This document shows positions 17,718 through 27,722 of a DNA stretch of 64,000 bases, one piece after another. The translations under genes were made by a program, and so were the position numbers. Origin of the DNA: Sulfurospirillum sp. Lineage in GTDB: Bacteria > Campylobacterota > Campylobacteria > Campylobacterales > Arcobacteraceae. The DNA lies in the NCBI GenBank assembly GCA_030491005.1, contig JAKZMJ010000005.1, positions 124,001 to 188,000 on the forward strand. The letters run 5' to 3'. Positions within the stretch are counted from its first letter, which is position 1, and each line of letters begins with the position of its first letter. Below the pieces are notes generated by a model. It had not been told where the DNA came from and searched no databases. It saw only the letters and a program-made list of their open reading frames with translations.

Positions 17718-18944
17718 TTAAGCTATTTTTACTTTGTCTTCTTTTAATACAATTTCTTTTGTAATTGTAATAGTTTTATCTTTATAATTTGGCAAGTCAA
17801 ACATAATATCAAGCATAATATCTTCTAAAATAGACCTAAGACCTCTAGCTCCAGTTTTACGCTTAATTGCTTTTTTAGCTATTTCTTTAAGTGCTGTTTT
17901 ATTAAATTTTAAAAGCACATTATCTATTTCAAATAATTTAATATATTGTTTCGTAAGAGCATTTTTTGGCTGACTTAGTATATGAATCATATCATCTTCA
18001 CTAATTTCATTAAGTGTTGTTATCATATGTAATCTTCCAATTAATTCAGGTATTAATCCATATTTTATTAAATCATGAGCTTCAACATCATGTAAAACAT
18101 TTTTCATATCTGCTTTACTTCTTTTTTCTTGATTAAATCCTAAAACATTTGAACCTAGTTTTTTTTGAATAATTTCTTCTATTCCATCAAAAGCTCCACC
18201 ACAAATAAATAAAATATTACTTGTATCAACTTGAAGTGCTTCTTGTCCTGGATGTTTTCTGCCACCATTTGGAGGAACATTAACACTAGCTCCTTCGATA
18301 ATTTTTAACATCGCTTGTTGAACACCCTCACCTGAAACATCTCGTGTAATTGATCTATTCTCACTCATTCTAGCAATTTTATCAATTTCATCTATAAAGA
18401 TAATTCCTCTTTGGGCTTTGTTAATATCTCCACTTGCAGCTTGAACTAATCTTGTAATGACATTTTCAACATCATCTCCAACATAACCAGCTTCTGTTAA
18501 TGATGTGGCATCAGCAATAGCTAAAGGAACGTCTAAATATTTTGCAATAGTTTGAACTAAAAGAGTTTTTCCAGATCCAGTTGGTCCTATTAATAATACA
18601 TTTGATTTATTAATTTCAATATCATCATCACTTGGTTTATATTTAAAAATTCTTTTATAATGATTATAAACAGCTACACATAAAACTTTCTTAGCCCTAT
18701 CTTGTCCGATTACATAATCATCTAAAATTACCTTTAATTCTTTTGGTGTTTTTAATACAATTTTTTTATCTTCTTTTTCTGCTTTTTTGCCTGTATCATT
18801 TTCATCTGAGATATTATAATCTTCTTCCATAATGTCATAAGCTGCATTTACACACGACTTACATATACAAGCACTATCACCTGCTATTACTGGATTGTCT
18901 TTTGAATCAATTGTTCCACAAAAACCACATTTAAGTTTTTTCAT
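17718..18944 (-). CDS. clpX: ATP-dependent Clp protease ATP-binding subunit ClpX
   Basis: This AAA+ unfoldase feeds ClpP. The 408-residue protein starts with a C4 zinc-binding domain (CGFC and CICKSC in the first 35 residues), then Walker [10 protein letters not shown], Walker [13 protein letters not shown], the RKH substrate loop (GGRKHPGQE) and the IGL-type ClpP loop, which reads LGSNVLGF here. Its ATG overlaps the lpxA stop by 4 nt. clpP is not in the window. Confidence 0.97.
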   Translation of the reverse strand: MKKLKCGFCGTIDSKDNPVIAGDSACICKSCVNAAYDIMEEDYNISDENDTGKKAEKEDKKIVLKTPKELKVILDDYVIGQDRAKKVLCVAVYNHYKRIFKYKPSDDDIEINKSNVLLIGPTGSGKTLLVQTIAKYLDVPLAIADATSLTEAGYVGDDVENVITRLVQAASGDINKAQRGIIFIDEIDKIARMSENRSITRDVSGEGVQQAMLKIIEGASVNVPPNGGRKHPGQEALQVDTSNILFICGGAFDGIEEIIQKKLGSNVLGFNQEKRSKADMKNVLHDVEAHDLIKYGLIPELIGRLHMITTLNEISEDDMIHILSQPKNALTKQYIKLFEIDNVLLKFNKTALKEIAKKAIKRKTGARGLRSILEDIMLDIMFDLPNYKDKTITITKEIVLKEDKVKIA

Positions 18945-19741
18945 TTTTCCTTAGTCTCCTGTTTTCTATTAAAAGGTATTCCCCGTTTTGTATTAAGTAC
19001 AAAATTAGCTAATTCATGGATATTACTATTTGTGCTTGTTTGTAGTAATTCTTTAGCTGTATCGCTTATTGTTTTACTAGATTCAAATAATGATTTATAT
19101 GCTCTTTTAAGCTCATCAATTTCATCTCTGTTTTTAAATTTTCTTCTTAATCCATTTAAATTTAGACCTCTTAAAACTGCTCTATTACCTTGGGCTAAAC
19201 AAAATGGAGGTATATCTTGCGTTACCACTGAACCACCTGCTATCATAACATTTGAACCAATTTTACAAAACTGATGTATAGGAGTTAATCCACCTATTAC
19301 TACATTATCTCCTAATTCAACATGACCTGCTAATGTGGCAACATTTGCTAAAATACAATTATTTCCTAAAATAACATCATGGGCTATATGTGTATAAGCC
19401 ATAAATAAATTATTATCTCCAAGCTTAGTTATGCTCCCTCCACCTTTAGTTCCAGGGTTAAAAAGTGTGTATTCTCTTATCTTATTATTATCTCCAATAA
19501 TAAGTTCAACTTTTTCACCATCATACTTTAAATCTTGGGGAATAGTTCCTATGCTTGCATGTGAAAAAATATGATTATTTTTGCCTATTGTGGTATATCC
19601 TGCAATTACACTATGGGAATCAATAATCGTTCCATCACCTATTATTACATTTTTTTCTATTATACTAAAGGCTCCGATGCAAATATTATCTCCTAATTTA
19701 GCACCTTTTTCAATAATCGCTGTTTGATGTATTTTATTCAT
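18941..19741 (-). CDS. lpxA: UDP-N-acetylglucosamine acyltransferase LpxA
   Basis: LpxA adds the first acyl chain to UDP-GlcNAc in lipid A synthesis. The 266-residue left-handed beta-helix protein has many hexapeptide repeats, the catalytic His in [11 protein letters not shown], and the C-terminal helical domain ([22 protein letters not shown] region). It is placed between fabZ (6 nt gap) and clpX (4 nt overlap). Confidence 0.96.
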   Translation of the reverse strand: MNKIHQTAIIEKGAKLGDNICIGAFSIIEKNVIIGDGTIIDSHSVIAGYTTIGKNNHIFSHASIGTIPQDLKYDGEKVELIIGDNNKIREYTLFNPGTKGGGSITKLGDNNLFMAYTHIAHDVILGNNCILANVATLAGHVELGDNVVIGGLTPIHQFCKIGSNVMIAGGSVVTQDIPPFCLAQGNRAVLRGLNLNGLRRKFKNRDEIDELKRAYKSLFESSKTISDTAKELLQTSTNSNIHELANFVLNTKRGIPFNRKQETKEK

Positions 19742-19747
19742 TTTACA

Positions 19748-20191
19748 TTACTTATCAACAATCATAGCTTTAAGCTGTGCTTGTGCTACAAGAGTATCAT
19801 CAACATATGCTTTACCATCTAATACTATTAGATTTTGTCTTAGTTTTAGTATCTTTATTTTATAAACAAGTCTATCTCCAGGTACAACTGGTTTTCTAAA
19901 TTTTGCCTTATCTATACTCATAAAATAAATCACTTTATTTTTTAACTCTTCATCTGGAATATCACTACTTTTGAAAGCTAAAATTCCTCCAGCTTGTGCC
20001 ATACCTTCAAGTATCATTACACCTGGATAAATAGGATGATCTGGAAAGTGTCCCATAAAAGCAGGTTCACTAATAGAAACATTTTTAAATCCTTCAATAA
20101 AATCACCTTTTTGTATATGAGTTATTCTATCAACTAATAAAAAAGGGTATCTATGGGGAAGAACTTTTTGTATTTGTGTTATATCTAACAT
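19748..20191 (-). CDS. fabZ: 3-hydroxyacyl-ACP dehydratase FabZ
   Basis: The 147-residue single hot-dog dehydratase of fatty acid synthesis has the typical [11 protein letters not shown] near the N-terminus. The active-site segment is [23 protein letters not shown], read here in two parts, with the catalytic His and Glu. It lies 6 nt upstream of lpxA, the common lipid A operon order. Confidence 0.96.
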   Translation of the reverse strand: MLDITQIQKVLPHRYPFLLVDRITHIQKGDFIEGFKNVSISEPAFMGHFPDHPIYPGVMILEGMAQAGGILAFKSSDIPDEELKNKVIYFMSIDKAKFRKPVVPGDRLVYKIKILKLRQNLIVLDGKAYVDDTLVAQAQLKAMIVDK

Positions 20192-20274
20192 TGGGTATCC
20201 TAGTTTTATTTATTATTGCATTCTAAAATAAGGCATTTTATCTAAAATTTGATTAAGAATAGCCTAATAGAAAA

Positions 20275-21318
20275 TTATTTTTCTATTATTTTTGCAACAT
20301 TTTGGGAGCTTCCAGTTTGTAAGTATTTTCTTAAAATTTCAGCATTTTTAAAAAAGTCTTTTCTATTAAATGCTTCATACTCTCCATACAAATTATCAAC
20401 ATTTACCTCATCTTGTATATATTCTTTATGAATAGCTTGTTTATTCATTTTATGAAAAAATATATTTGCAAGTCCAACAAATGGAACTTTAAGAAAAGTT
20501 TTTGCAATCATATAGTCTATTTTTTTAGCAATATAACTAAGAACAAAAGGAGTTCCAATAAGTGCTGATTCAAGTGTAGCTGTACCTGAACAAATAAATG
20601 CAAATTTGGCTTTTAATAAAGAAGAATGAGTATCATTAGAAATAATAAAATCACTTAAATCTCCATAAGTTAGAGAAATATATTCTTGTGAAAAGTTTTT
20701 AGGAATTACAATAATATTTTGTTGATTTTGAATTTTTTTTACTAATTGCCTAAAAATTGGCATATGGTTTTTAATCTCACTTTTTCTTGACCCTGGCATA
20801 TATACTATTATATTTGAAGTAGAAATTGTTGTTTTATATTCTTTTATTTCATCTACAAGAGGGTGACCAACATATTTTATTTTATTTTGATCATTATAAA
20901 AAGTATGTTCAAAAGGAATGATAGAGCAGAGATGTGTACAATACTTTTCTAATTTTAAAACTCTTTTTCGCTTCCAAACCCAAACTTGAGGTAAAATATA
21001 ATAAATGATTTCTTTGTTTGGATATTTTTCTTTTATCTTTTTTGCTAAAGGTAGATTAAATCCTGATGAATCCAAAAGTAATACTTTATCACAAGAAGCA
21101 GCAAGTTCAACTAACTCATCTCTTAATTTGAAAAAAAAACTTAATTTTTTAATAACATCTACAAAACCCATAATAGCTAAATGACTTAAGTCATATAAGG
21201 GTGTTCCTAATTGTTTATCAAAAACACCTAAAAATACAGTATCACTACTTAGATATTTTTTAAGCTCTTTTAGATGAACATTTGATGAGCTTTCTAATGC
21301 ACATACTAATAAGTTCAT
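20275..21318 (-). CDS. lpxB: Lipid-A-disaccharide synthase LpxB
   Basis: This GT19 glycosyltransferase joins UDP-2,3-diacylglucosamine and lipid X. The 347-residue protein has YYILPQVWVWKRKR, YVGHPLVDE, MPGSRKSEIKNHMPI and the donor-site CSGTATLESALIGTPFVLSY. It is slightly shorter than the E. coli enzyme, as usual for Campylobacterota. Its ATG overlaps the queH TGA (ATGA), so translation is probably coupled. An 83-nt gap separates it from fabZ. Confidence 0.95.
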   Translation of the reverse strand: MNLLVCALESSSNVHLKELKKYLSSDTVFLGVFDKQLGTPLYDLSHLAIMGFVDVIKKLSFFFKLRDELVELAASCDKVLLLDSSGFNLPLAKKIKEKYPNKEIIYYILPQVWVWKRKRVLKLEKYCTHLCSIIPFEHTFYNDQNKIKYVGHPLVDEIKEYKTTISTSNIIVYMPGSRKSEIKNHMPIFRQLVKKIQNQQNIIVIPKNFSQEYISLTYGDLSDFIISNDTHSSLLKAKFAFICSGTATLESALIGTPFVLSYIAKKIDYMIAKTFLKVPFVGLANIFFHKMNKQAIHKEYIQDEVNVDNLYGEYEAFNRKDFFKNAEILRKYLQTGSSQNVAKIIEK

Positions 21319-22388
21319 ATTAAGACTTCTTTAACATCTTCATAAGTAAGAGCATCTAAATGTATCTCATATTTACCATCAATTACTTTATCTAAAACTA
21401 TAATAGTAGATAAGCCATATACATTATTCGTAATTTTATTTCTAATATTTAATTCTGATTCAAAAGTAGGAGGATTAAACATAAGTTCTTGTACTGTTTC
21501 GTAAGTACTATTTCCAATTTCATTGAATATTTTTAAATCTAAGACTTTAACTTCATCTTTATTCAAATAAGATATTTCATCTTTTTCATACACAATTCTT
21601 CCTGTCATCTTTTTTCTACTTAATTTTGAATAAGATAAAACATAAGAAGCTACTATTTGTTTATCAATCATTGTTTTAGCACTTAGAAGTCTATAATTTA
21701 AAAATCTTTGTTTAATAATTTTATAAGGAATATTTTTATTTTCATATTCATTTCTTTTTTGATAAAGCAGTAATTTACTCTGAATTGATTGAGGCAGTAT
21801 TTGTTGTGAAATAGGAGAAAACATCTCAGACATAACTTTATTTTGCATTTGTCTTTGAGGCAATAGACCAAATAAACAACCACAATAATTTTGTCTATAA
21901 AGTGAATGCTCTTTTACTAGTTTACCTTGTATCTCAGAACCATTTCCTGCTTTATAATCTTTAAATACAAATTGTATATTATATTTTTTTTCTAAATCAT
22001 TTCCTATTTTTTGAAGCTTTTCTTGAGATTTTTTAGGTGATATTAATAAAGTTGTTGTGAATTTATCATGACTTAATTCAATGGCTTTTAATACAGAGTT
22101 TTCTAATCTATCATCAAAACATACAGTACATCTATCACCTTTTTCTGGTTCATTTTCCAAGCCTTTTACTTTTTTTAACCAAGCTTCTAAATTATAAGCA
22201 CCTTCTAAAAGTTCAATACTTAGTTTTTTACAAGAATATGCAACATCTAAATATCTTAATCTATATTCTTCATAAGGATGAATATTTGGATCATAAAAGT
22301 AGCCTAATAGTTTTTCATCTGGATAATCTTCTTGAATTCTTTTTAAAAAATAATGCGAATCTACGGCACAACAAATATGTATTAACAA
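21315..22388 (-). CDS. queH: Epoxyqueuosine reductase QueH with a C-terminal extension
   Basis: QueH reduces epoxyqueuosine to queuosine in tRNA. Metal/Fe-S cysteines appear in LLIHICCAVDS, RCTVCFDDRL and NYCGCLFG, matching the DUF208 domain (residues 1 to about 190). The last 165 residues form an additional domain I do not recognise. I set the start at TTG 22388: AAAAGG lies 6 nt upstream and the -10 box at 22413-22418 lies within the first codons of the longer frame, which begins at 22424. It overlaps lpxB by 4 nt. Confidence 0.88.
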   Translation of the reverse strand: MLIHICCAVDSHYFLKRIQEDYPDEKLLGYFYDPNIHPYEEYRLRYLDVAYSCKKLSIELLEGAYNLEAWLKKVKGLENEPEKGDRCTVCFDDRLENSVLKAIELSHDKFTTTLLISPKKSQEKLQKIGNDLEKKYNIQFVFKDYKAGNGSEIQGKLVKEHSLYRQNYCGCLFGLLPQRQMQNKVMSEMFSPISQQILPQSIQSKLLLYQKRNEYENKNIPYKIIKQRFLNYRLLSAKTMIDKQIVASYVLSYSKLSRKKMTGRIVYEKDEISYLNKDEVKVLDLKIFNEIGNSTYETVQELMFNPPTFESELNIRNKITNNVYGLSTIIVLDKVIDGKYEIHLDALTYEDVKEVLI

Positions 22389-22412
22389 AATAAACCTTTT
22401 ATTTTTTTTTCT

Positions 22413-22418
22413 ATTATA
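22413..22418 (-). promoter_or_regulatory. -10 box TATAAT of the queH-lpxB transcript
   Basis: The minus strand reads ACTATAATAG 25-30 nt before the TTG start at 22388. Its position inside the longer alternative frame argues against that longer start. It lies 30 nt from the divergent lipoprotein gene. Confidence 0.5.
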
Positions 22419-22447
22419 GTACAATATTTTAAAACAAAGGATTAGGT

Positions 22448-22831
22448 ATTAGTAAAATATTATACATATTCATCATCGTCTTTTTTTTATCTTCTTGTTC
22501 TTCAAAACAAGCTCTTTTAACATCAAGTGCAACGATACTTATAAAAACTCCACAAATGAAGTTTTATGATAAGGGTTTTATTCTTAAATATAAAAATTAT
22601 ACACAAGTTCAGATATTCTCAGCTGGTATTATTGTATTAAATTTAAAAATTTATAAAAATAAGATATGCAAAGATACATTTAAATGTCAAGATTTAAAAA
22701 GTTTTAATAAACAATATTTACATAAATCGTATAGCTTGAATTTTATCAAAAACTTATTTGAACAAAATGAGAAAAATATAGTGCATAGAGATAAAAAGAA
22801 TAAAATTTTAATTAAAATTAATAAAGATTAA
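22448..22831 (+). CDS. Small lipoprotein with a probable ATT start codon
   Basis: The frame encodes a classic lipoprotein signal: a hydrophobic run ILYIFIIVFFLSSCSSKQA with lipobox LSSC, so the product is probably lipid-anchored. The mature part is lysine-rich, about 105 residues, of unknown family. No ATG, GTG or TTG precedes the signal: the in-frame region starts after a TAA at 22430, and the only near-start codon is ATT at 22448, 6 nt after AAAGGA. A later ATG at 22556 would discard the signal peptide. The stop is 3 nt before thiL. Confidence 0.65.
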   Translation: MSKILYIFIIVFFLSSCSSKQALLTSSATILIKTPQMKFYDKGFILKYKNYTQVQIFSAGIIVLNLKIYKNKICKDTFKCQDLKSFNKQYLHKSYSLNFIKNLFEQNEKNIVHRDKKNKILIKINKD

Positions 22832-22834
22832 TTT

Positions 22835-23662
22835 ATGAATAAAGAAGATTATTTTATAAAACAGTTTAGCAAAAAAAGTAAAATTATAGGTGATGATGGA
22901 GCTGTTATAAGTAAACATATATATAGCAGTGATTTGTTTTTTGAAGATGTCCACTTTAAAAGAAAATGGATGAGTTTAAAACAAATAGCAAGAAAAGCCA
23001 TGTTAATTAATATCTCAGATGCTATTGTTATGAATGCACATCCAAAATATGCCTTATTAAATATTGCCATTCCCACACATTATACAAAAGCCAATTTAAA
23101 AGAATTAAGCAAATCATTTCTAAAAACAGCAAAAAAATATAATATAGAAATTATTGGAGGAGATACCATCTCTAATAATAAGCTTCATATTTCTATTAGT
23201 ATTATTTCTACAAGTAAAAATCCAATTTTACGATCAAATACTAAAAAAGGTGATTTTTTGTGTTACACAAGTACTCTTGGAACTTGTAAAAGAGACTTAG
23301 ATATTTTGTTAAATGATGGCAAAATATCAAAAAAATCAAAATTTTTAAAGCCACAATTAAAGCCAAAGTTTTTTTATGAAATATCAAAATATCTTACATC
23401 TGCTTTAGATATATCAGATGGATTATTTCATGATTTAGAAAAACTTTCAAAATCTAGTAAAATAGGAGTTAAGTTTTTTAAAAATATTTCAGATGAAATA
23501 GGATGCTCAGGAGAGGAATATGAAATTTTATTTTCCTTTGATAAAAAAAACCTAAAACAAATCAAAAAAATTGCAAAAAAACATAAAGTAAAATTAAATA
23601 TTTTTGGCAAAGCCATCAAGGGACAATATAAATCAGGATGTCAAAATCACCATTTTAATTAA
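22835..23662 (+). CDS. thiL: Thiamine-monophosphate kinase ThiL
   Basis: ThiL phosphorylates thiamine monophosphate to the active cofactor TPP. The 275-residue PurM-like protein has IGDDGAVI, LFFEDVHFKRKWMS, INISDAIVMNAHP, IIGGDTISNNK and ALDISDGLFHDL. It is somewhat shorter than the E. coli enzyme (about 325), typical for this group. It lies between the lipoprotein gene (3 nt) and truD (26 nt), all on one strand. Confidence 0.93.
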   Translation: MNKEDYFIKQFSKKSKIIGDDGAVISKHIYSSDLFFEDVHFKRKWMSLKQIARKAMLINISDAIVMNAHPKYALLNIAIPTHYTKANLKELSKSFLKTAKKYNIEIIGGDTISNNKLHISISIISTSKNPILRSNTKKGDFLCYTSTLGTCKRDLDILLNDGKISKKSKFLKPQLKPKFFYEISKYLTSALDISDGLFHDLEKLSKSSKIGVKFFKNISDEIGCSGEEYEILFSFDKKNLKQIKKIAKKHKVKLNIFGKAIKGQYKSGCQNHHFN

Positions 23663-23688
23663 AATACATAATATAACTAAGGAAAACA

Positions 23689-24753
23689 ATGTATAAATTA
23701 CAAAGATATTTAAACCATGCACGAATTGATGTACTTTTCAAACAAAACAAAGAGGATTTTGTAGTAACTGAAGTACCTTTATATGAATTTAGTGGGGAAG
23801 GTGAACATCTAATCTTAAAATTTAGAAAAAAAGATTTAACCACATGGGATGCTTTACAAATATTTGCAAAACATTTTGGATGTAGATCGAGGGATATAGG
23901 CTATGCTGGATTAAAAGATAAGAATGCAATGACTGTTCAATACATATCTATTCATAAATCCCATGAAGATAAATTAGAATCATTTAAGCACGAACAAATC
24001 AAAATACTAGAACATACTTATCACAAGAATAAAATAAAAATCGGACATCTAAAAGGAAATAAATTTTTTATAAGATTAAAAAGAGTAAATGTAATAAATT
24101 CTCGAAAAATTGAAGATATCTTAAAAAAATTTGTTAATTTTGGTATGCCTAATTATTTTGGATTTCAAAGATTTGGAATTGATGCTAATAATCATGAAAA
24201 AGGTGAGGCTATAATAAATGGGGAGTTAAAAGAAAAAAATAGAAAACTAAAACAAATGTTTGTTAATGCTTATCAAAGTGATTTATTTAATAAAGCTTTA
24301 TCTAAAAGAATAGAAATATCAAAATTAATAGATACTTTTGAAGCAAAAGAGATTTATGAAAGATTAAATTTACCACATAAAAGTGTAGAATTAATGAAAA
24401 AACAAGAACACCCTTTTAAATTAATAATGGGGGATTTAATGTGCCATTATCCTCATGGAAAGATTTTTCATATTGAAAACTTAGAAGATGAGGTTGAAAA
24501 GTTTAACTTACGAAATAGAGTACCAACTGGTTTATTATGTGGGGAAAAAGTAAAAAAAAGTGTAGGTTTAGCATATGAATTAGAAAAAGAATTTGACAAA
24601 GTAAGTAAGGAAAATGGTGCAAGAAGATATTTTTGGATTTTTCCAAGTGATATTCAAAGTGAATATAAAGAAGATAAAAACTGGATGCATATACAGTTTT
24701 TTCTTCCAAAAGGTTCTTATGCTACAGAATTAATAGCCGAGTTAATTCATTAG
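23689..24753 (+). CDS. truD: tRNA pseudouridine(13) synthase TruD
   Basis: TruD makes pseudouridine 13 in tRNA(Glu). The 354-residue protein has the catalytic Asp in GYAGLKDKNAMTVQ and FFIRLKR. It also has NYFGFQRFG at the start of the TRUD insertion domain and the C-terminal motif LLCGEK. AAGGAAAAC directly precedes the ATG. Confidence 0.94.
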   Translation: MYKLQRYLNHARIDVLFKQNKEDFVVTEVPLYEFSGEGEHLILKFRKKDLTTWDALQIFAKHFGCRSRDIGYAGLKDKNAMTVQYISIHKSHEDKLESFKHEQIKILEHTYHKNKIKIGHLKGNKFFIRLKRVNVINSRKIEDILKKFVNFGMPNYFGFQRFGIDANNHEKGEAIINGELKEKNRKLKQMFVNAYQSDLFNKALSKRIEISKLIDTFEAKEIYERLNLPHKSVELMKKQEHPFKLIMGDLMCHYPHGKIFHIENLEDEVEKFNLRNRVPTGLLCGEKVKKSVGLAYELEKEFDKVSKENGARRYFWIFPSDIQSEYKEDKNWMHIQFFLPKGSYATELIAELIH

Positions 24754-24841
24754 AATATTATCAATTTTGCTAGAAGCTCATTTTTTAATTAATAAAGTTT
24801 TTTATTTATTTAGTATAAAATCTTTAATGAGAAAAGCATAA

Positions 24842-25711
24842 ATGCTGGCACAAATAGCCAATTCTAATGATATTGACATTATTTATATATCAGTTGAAGA
24901 ACAAATAAATACAAAAAATCTTAAGAATTTCATTAAAACAAACTTAGAATTAAACAATATATATTCTTATAAAAATAAAAAAATTTATCTTTCTTATATC
25001 TTCGAACTAAAAGAGTATCAAATTAGTATCTTTCCCCTATCTTTGATACCTATCTTTTACATTTTTACTAATATAAAAATGGATACAAATACATTATTTA
25101 TTTGTAATGATTTTTTTATTTTATATAAAAATTTAAAACCATATTACTTTAAAAAAACAAATAATACAATAAGTACAAAAGATATAAAAACTTATATTAA
25201 ATCAAAACTAAATTTAGAAGTATTTCAAGTACGAATAGTTTCAAAAGAAGAAGAAAATACTTATATTAAGAACTATCAAGTAAATAAATATCAATACAAA
25301 TTTATATACTTAGATACAAATAAATCATTTGTATATTATTTCTTATATGTTGTTTTAATATTTTCTTGTTTTTTTTATTTTTTTGAGAATATAACAAATA
25401 ATAAAACCAAAAGTAATAATAGCCTACAAGAACAAAAACAATTATCATCAAAGCTTGAAGATATTAAAAAACAAAAAGAATTCACATATATAAGTAAAAT
25501 ACTATTGCGTATTTTTGAAGAAGAAAAAAAATTAAATATCAATATCATATCTATTTCTTACAATAATAATAAAATAGATATGATTGTATCTAGTACTAAA
25601 AAAGATAAGCTGTTTGATTTATTAAGTGTTTTTACTTCAACAAAAATAAATAATATTAATCATGAACAAAATAAGTATATATTAAATGCTACAATTATCC
25701 AAGCTAAATAA
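24842..25711 (+). CDS. Bitopic inner-membrane protein, GspL/PilN-like by position and topology
   Basis: In the 289-residue protein the N-terminal ~165 residues look cytoplasmic and beta/alpha-mixed. One membrane helix near residues 172-192 (FVYYFLYVVLIFSCFFYFF) is followed by a coiled coil (LQEQKQLSSKLEDIKKQKE). A small C-terminal domain of ferredoxin-like pattern (NIISISYNNNKIDMIVSS) closes the protein. That layout is the one of GspL/PilM-PilN assembly proteins. Sequence identity to any family is not recognisable, so the call rests on context: a GspE ATPase gene lies two genes downstream. It overlaps the next gene by 26 nt. Confidence 0.55.
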   Translation: MLAQIANSNDIDIIYISVEEQINTKNLKNFIKTNLELNNIYSYKNKKIYLSYIFELKEYQISIFPLSLIPIFYIFTNIKMDTNTLFICNDFFILYKNLKPYYFKKTNNTISTKDIKTYIKSKLNLEVFQVRIVSKEEENTYIKNYQVNKYQYKFIYLDTNKSFVYYFLYVVLIFSCFFYFFENITNNKTKSNNSLQEQKQLSSKLEDIKKQKEFTYISKILLRIFEEEKKLNINIISISYNNNKIDMIVSSTKKDKLFDLLSVFTSTKINNINHEQNKYILNATIIQAK

Positions 25712-26342
25712 AAAGTTTTCCCAACTTGCTTTTAGAATAAAAGTAGAATTATACTTGTTGCCTTTTATTATTTGTTATTTGATATTTTTTATCTATAAAA
25801 ATGAACAAGAGCCTTATGTATCAAATAATCTTGATATCATAAGAAATATACAAATCATAGAAAATAAAAAATTTAATCAATCTTTTGTAAAAATTTTAAA
25901 AAAACTAGATAGTTTTTTTCATACAAATAAAATCAAGATAAATTCTATTATTAGTAATAATAAATCAATTACTTATGATTTAAATATTAAAAAAGAAAAG
26001 TTTTTATTATTAAGTTGGCACCTAGAACAAATAAATAAATTTTCTGCTATAAGTTCTTTTGAATTTAATGAAAAGCATTTATTTATCACTATTACTTTTC
26101 AAAAGTTTTATTTTAAAAAACCTATTTTTCTAAAAGAAAGAATATCAAGTCTTTTTTTTAAACAAGACAAATTTTTTATTGAAGCTATTGTGGGTCAGAT
26201 GGTATTTATTAATAATAAATGGTTAAAATTAAATGATTATATCAATAAATATAAAATTGTCCGTATTAATAAAGACCATATTTATCTTCAATACATGGGC
26301 AAAAATAAAAAAATTAGGTTATACAAATATGCAAACAATTAG
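25686..26342 (+). CDS. Membrane-anchored protein with GspM/PilO-like layout and a GspC/PilP-like C-terminal motif
   Basis: The 218-residue protein has a single membrane helix near residues 24-40 and then a periplasmic domain. The C-terminus reads VGQMVFINNKWLKLNDYI followed by a VRINKDHIYLQ strand. This pattern resembles the small beta domain found at the end of GspC/PilP proteins, in which a Val-hydrophobic-Asn-Gly/Asn-Lys-Trp phrase is common. Together with the flanking genes it suggests an inner-membrane platform protein of a type II secretion or type IV pilus-like machine. The overlaps on both sides (26 and 14 nt) indicate one tightly packed operon. Confidence 0.55.
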   Translation: MLQLSKLNKKFSQLAFRIKVELYLLPFIICYLIFFIYKNEQEPYVSNNLDIIRNIQIIENKKFNQSFVKILKKLDSFFHTNKIKINSIISNNKSITYDLNIKKEKFLLLSWHLEQINKFSAISSFEFNEKHLFITITFQKFYFKKPIFLKERISSLFFKQDKFFIEAIVGQMVFINNKWLKLNDYINKYKIVRINKDHIYLQYMGKNKKIRLYKYANN

Positions 26343-27687
26343 TGATTTTATAATTGACTACGAATTTTTATCAAAATATGATTTAAAAAGTTTACAACAA
26401 AACTTATTACTTCCTTTTGCAAACGATACAATATATACAAAATATTTTAAATGCTTAGGCTCTAATACATCAAATATTGTAGAAAAAAATCTAATACAAT
26501 ACATAGATGTTTCAAGTTCTGATATAAATTTCTTTTTAAGTGACTTTAAGCACAGGTATGACTTATTTAGCTTATCTAAACGTGCAGTAAATTCAGAAAA
26601 TATTAATCATACTTTCATAGAAGATTTTTTTTCTTTATTGATTAAAAATTCTATAAAAAAAAGAGCAAGTGATATCCATATAGAAAGTTCAGAATTCTTA
26701 ACTACTATTAGGTTACGAATAGATGGCATATTAAAAGTATTTTTTAATTTAGATAAAAAATTTAATACCATAATTAGTTCATATATAAAAATGTATTCAA
26801 ACTTAGATATTGCTCAGCGTCGCCTAGCTCAAGATGGAAGATTTAATTTTAATTTTGATGATGAAAAATATGATTTTAGAGTATCTATTATTCCAACTAT
26901 CTTAGGTGAGTCTATTGTTATTAGAATTTTAGATAATAAAAGTGTAGAAAAAAACATATCAAATTTAAACTTTTCAAAAAATATTTTGAGTACTTTAAAA
27001 GAAACTATCAAGTTAACACAAGGTTTGATTTTAATCTCAGGACCAACTGGTTCTGGAAAAACAACAACCCTTTATGCAATATTGAAAGAATTAAATAATA
27101 ATACAAAAAAAATTATCACTATTGAAGACCCTGTTGAGTATAAGATAAAAAATATTCAACAAATAAATATTAATGATAAAATAGGTTTATCTTTTGAAAA
27201 TATTTTAAAGAATATATTAAGACAAGACCCTGATATTATATTAATCGGTGAAATAAGAGATACTTTCTCACTTAAAATCGCACTACAAGCTTCTTTAACT
27301 GGTCACTTAGTATTAGCTTCCATTCATTCAAATGATTGTGTTGAAACTATTTCGCGATTATTTGACTTGGATGCTGATTTATTTTTAATAGCAAATACTT
27401 TAAAATACGTTATTTCACAAAGGCTAATTCTTAATATTTGTCAATATTGTAAAAATAAAAAATGCGAAAAATGTAATTTTACAGGCTTTATAAATAGAAG
27501 TCCTATTGTTGAGGTTTTAAAAATAAATAAAAATATTTCATCAATGATTTATGAAAAGCAAGACTTAGAAAAAATACGAGAATTTTTACAAAAAAATAAA
27601 CACAAAACAATGTTTGATGATGGAATGATAAAAGTAAACGAGCAAATAAGTACCTTAGAAGAACTACAAAAGATAATACACTTATAA
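26329..27687 (+). CDS. Type II secretion / type IV pilus assembly ATPase (GspE/PilB family)
   Basis: The 452-residue protein powers pseudopilus or pilus extension. It has the N1 region ASDIHIESS, Walker [14 protein letters not shown], the Asp box (TIEDPVEY), Walker B DPDIILIGEIRD, the His box (TGHLVLASIHSND) and a tetracysteine zinc site (CQYCKNKKCEKC). The N-terminal domain is short. I use the ATG at 26329 rather than an upstream alternative at 26233, because the latter would overlap the previous gene by over 100 nt. Downstream genes are separated from it by an IS element. Confidence 0.9.
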   Translation: MQTISDFIIDYEFLSKYDLKSLQQNLLLPFANDTIYTKYFKCLGSNTSNIVEKNLIQYIDVSSSDINFFLSDFKHRYDLFSLSKRAVNSENINHTFIEDFFSLLIKNSIKKRASDIHIESSEFLTTIRLRIDGILKVFFNLDKKFNTIISSYIKMYSNLDIAQRRLAQDGRFNFNFDDEKYDFRVSIIPTILGESIVIRILDNKSVEKNISNLNFSKNILSTLKETIKLTQGLILISGPTGSGKTTTLYAILKELNNNTKKIITIEDPVEYKIKNIQQININDKIGLSFENILKNILRQDPDIILIGEIRDTFSLKIALQASLTGHLVLASIHSNDCVETISRLFDLDADLFLIANTLKYVISQRLILNICQYCKNKKCEKCNFTGFINRSPIVEVLKINKNISSMIYEKQDLEKIREFLQKNKHKTMFDDGMIKVNEQISTLEELQKIIHL

Positions 27688-27722
27688 GAAATAGATTATT
27701 TTTTGAAGTATTATAGTTTTTG

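Noticed and set aside
22556-22831. Lipoprotein gene starting at ATG 22556 (91 residues)
   Set aside because: The same frame upstream encodes a clear lipobox signal peptide, and no ribosome binding site precedes 22556, so the longer ATT-started form is preferred.
26233-26328. GspE-like ATPase starting at ATG 26233
   Set aside because: It would overlap the preceding gene by 110 nt and add a non-conserved stretch. ATG 26329 gives the usual short overlap.
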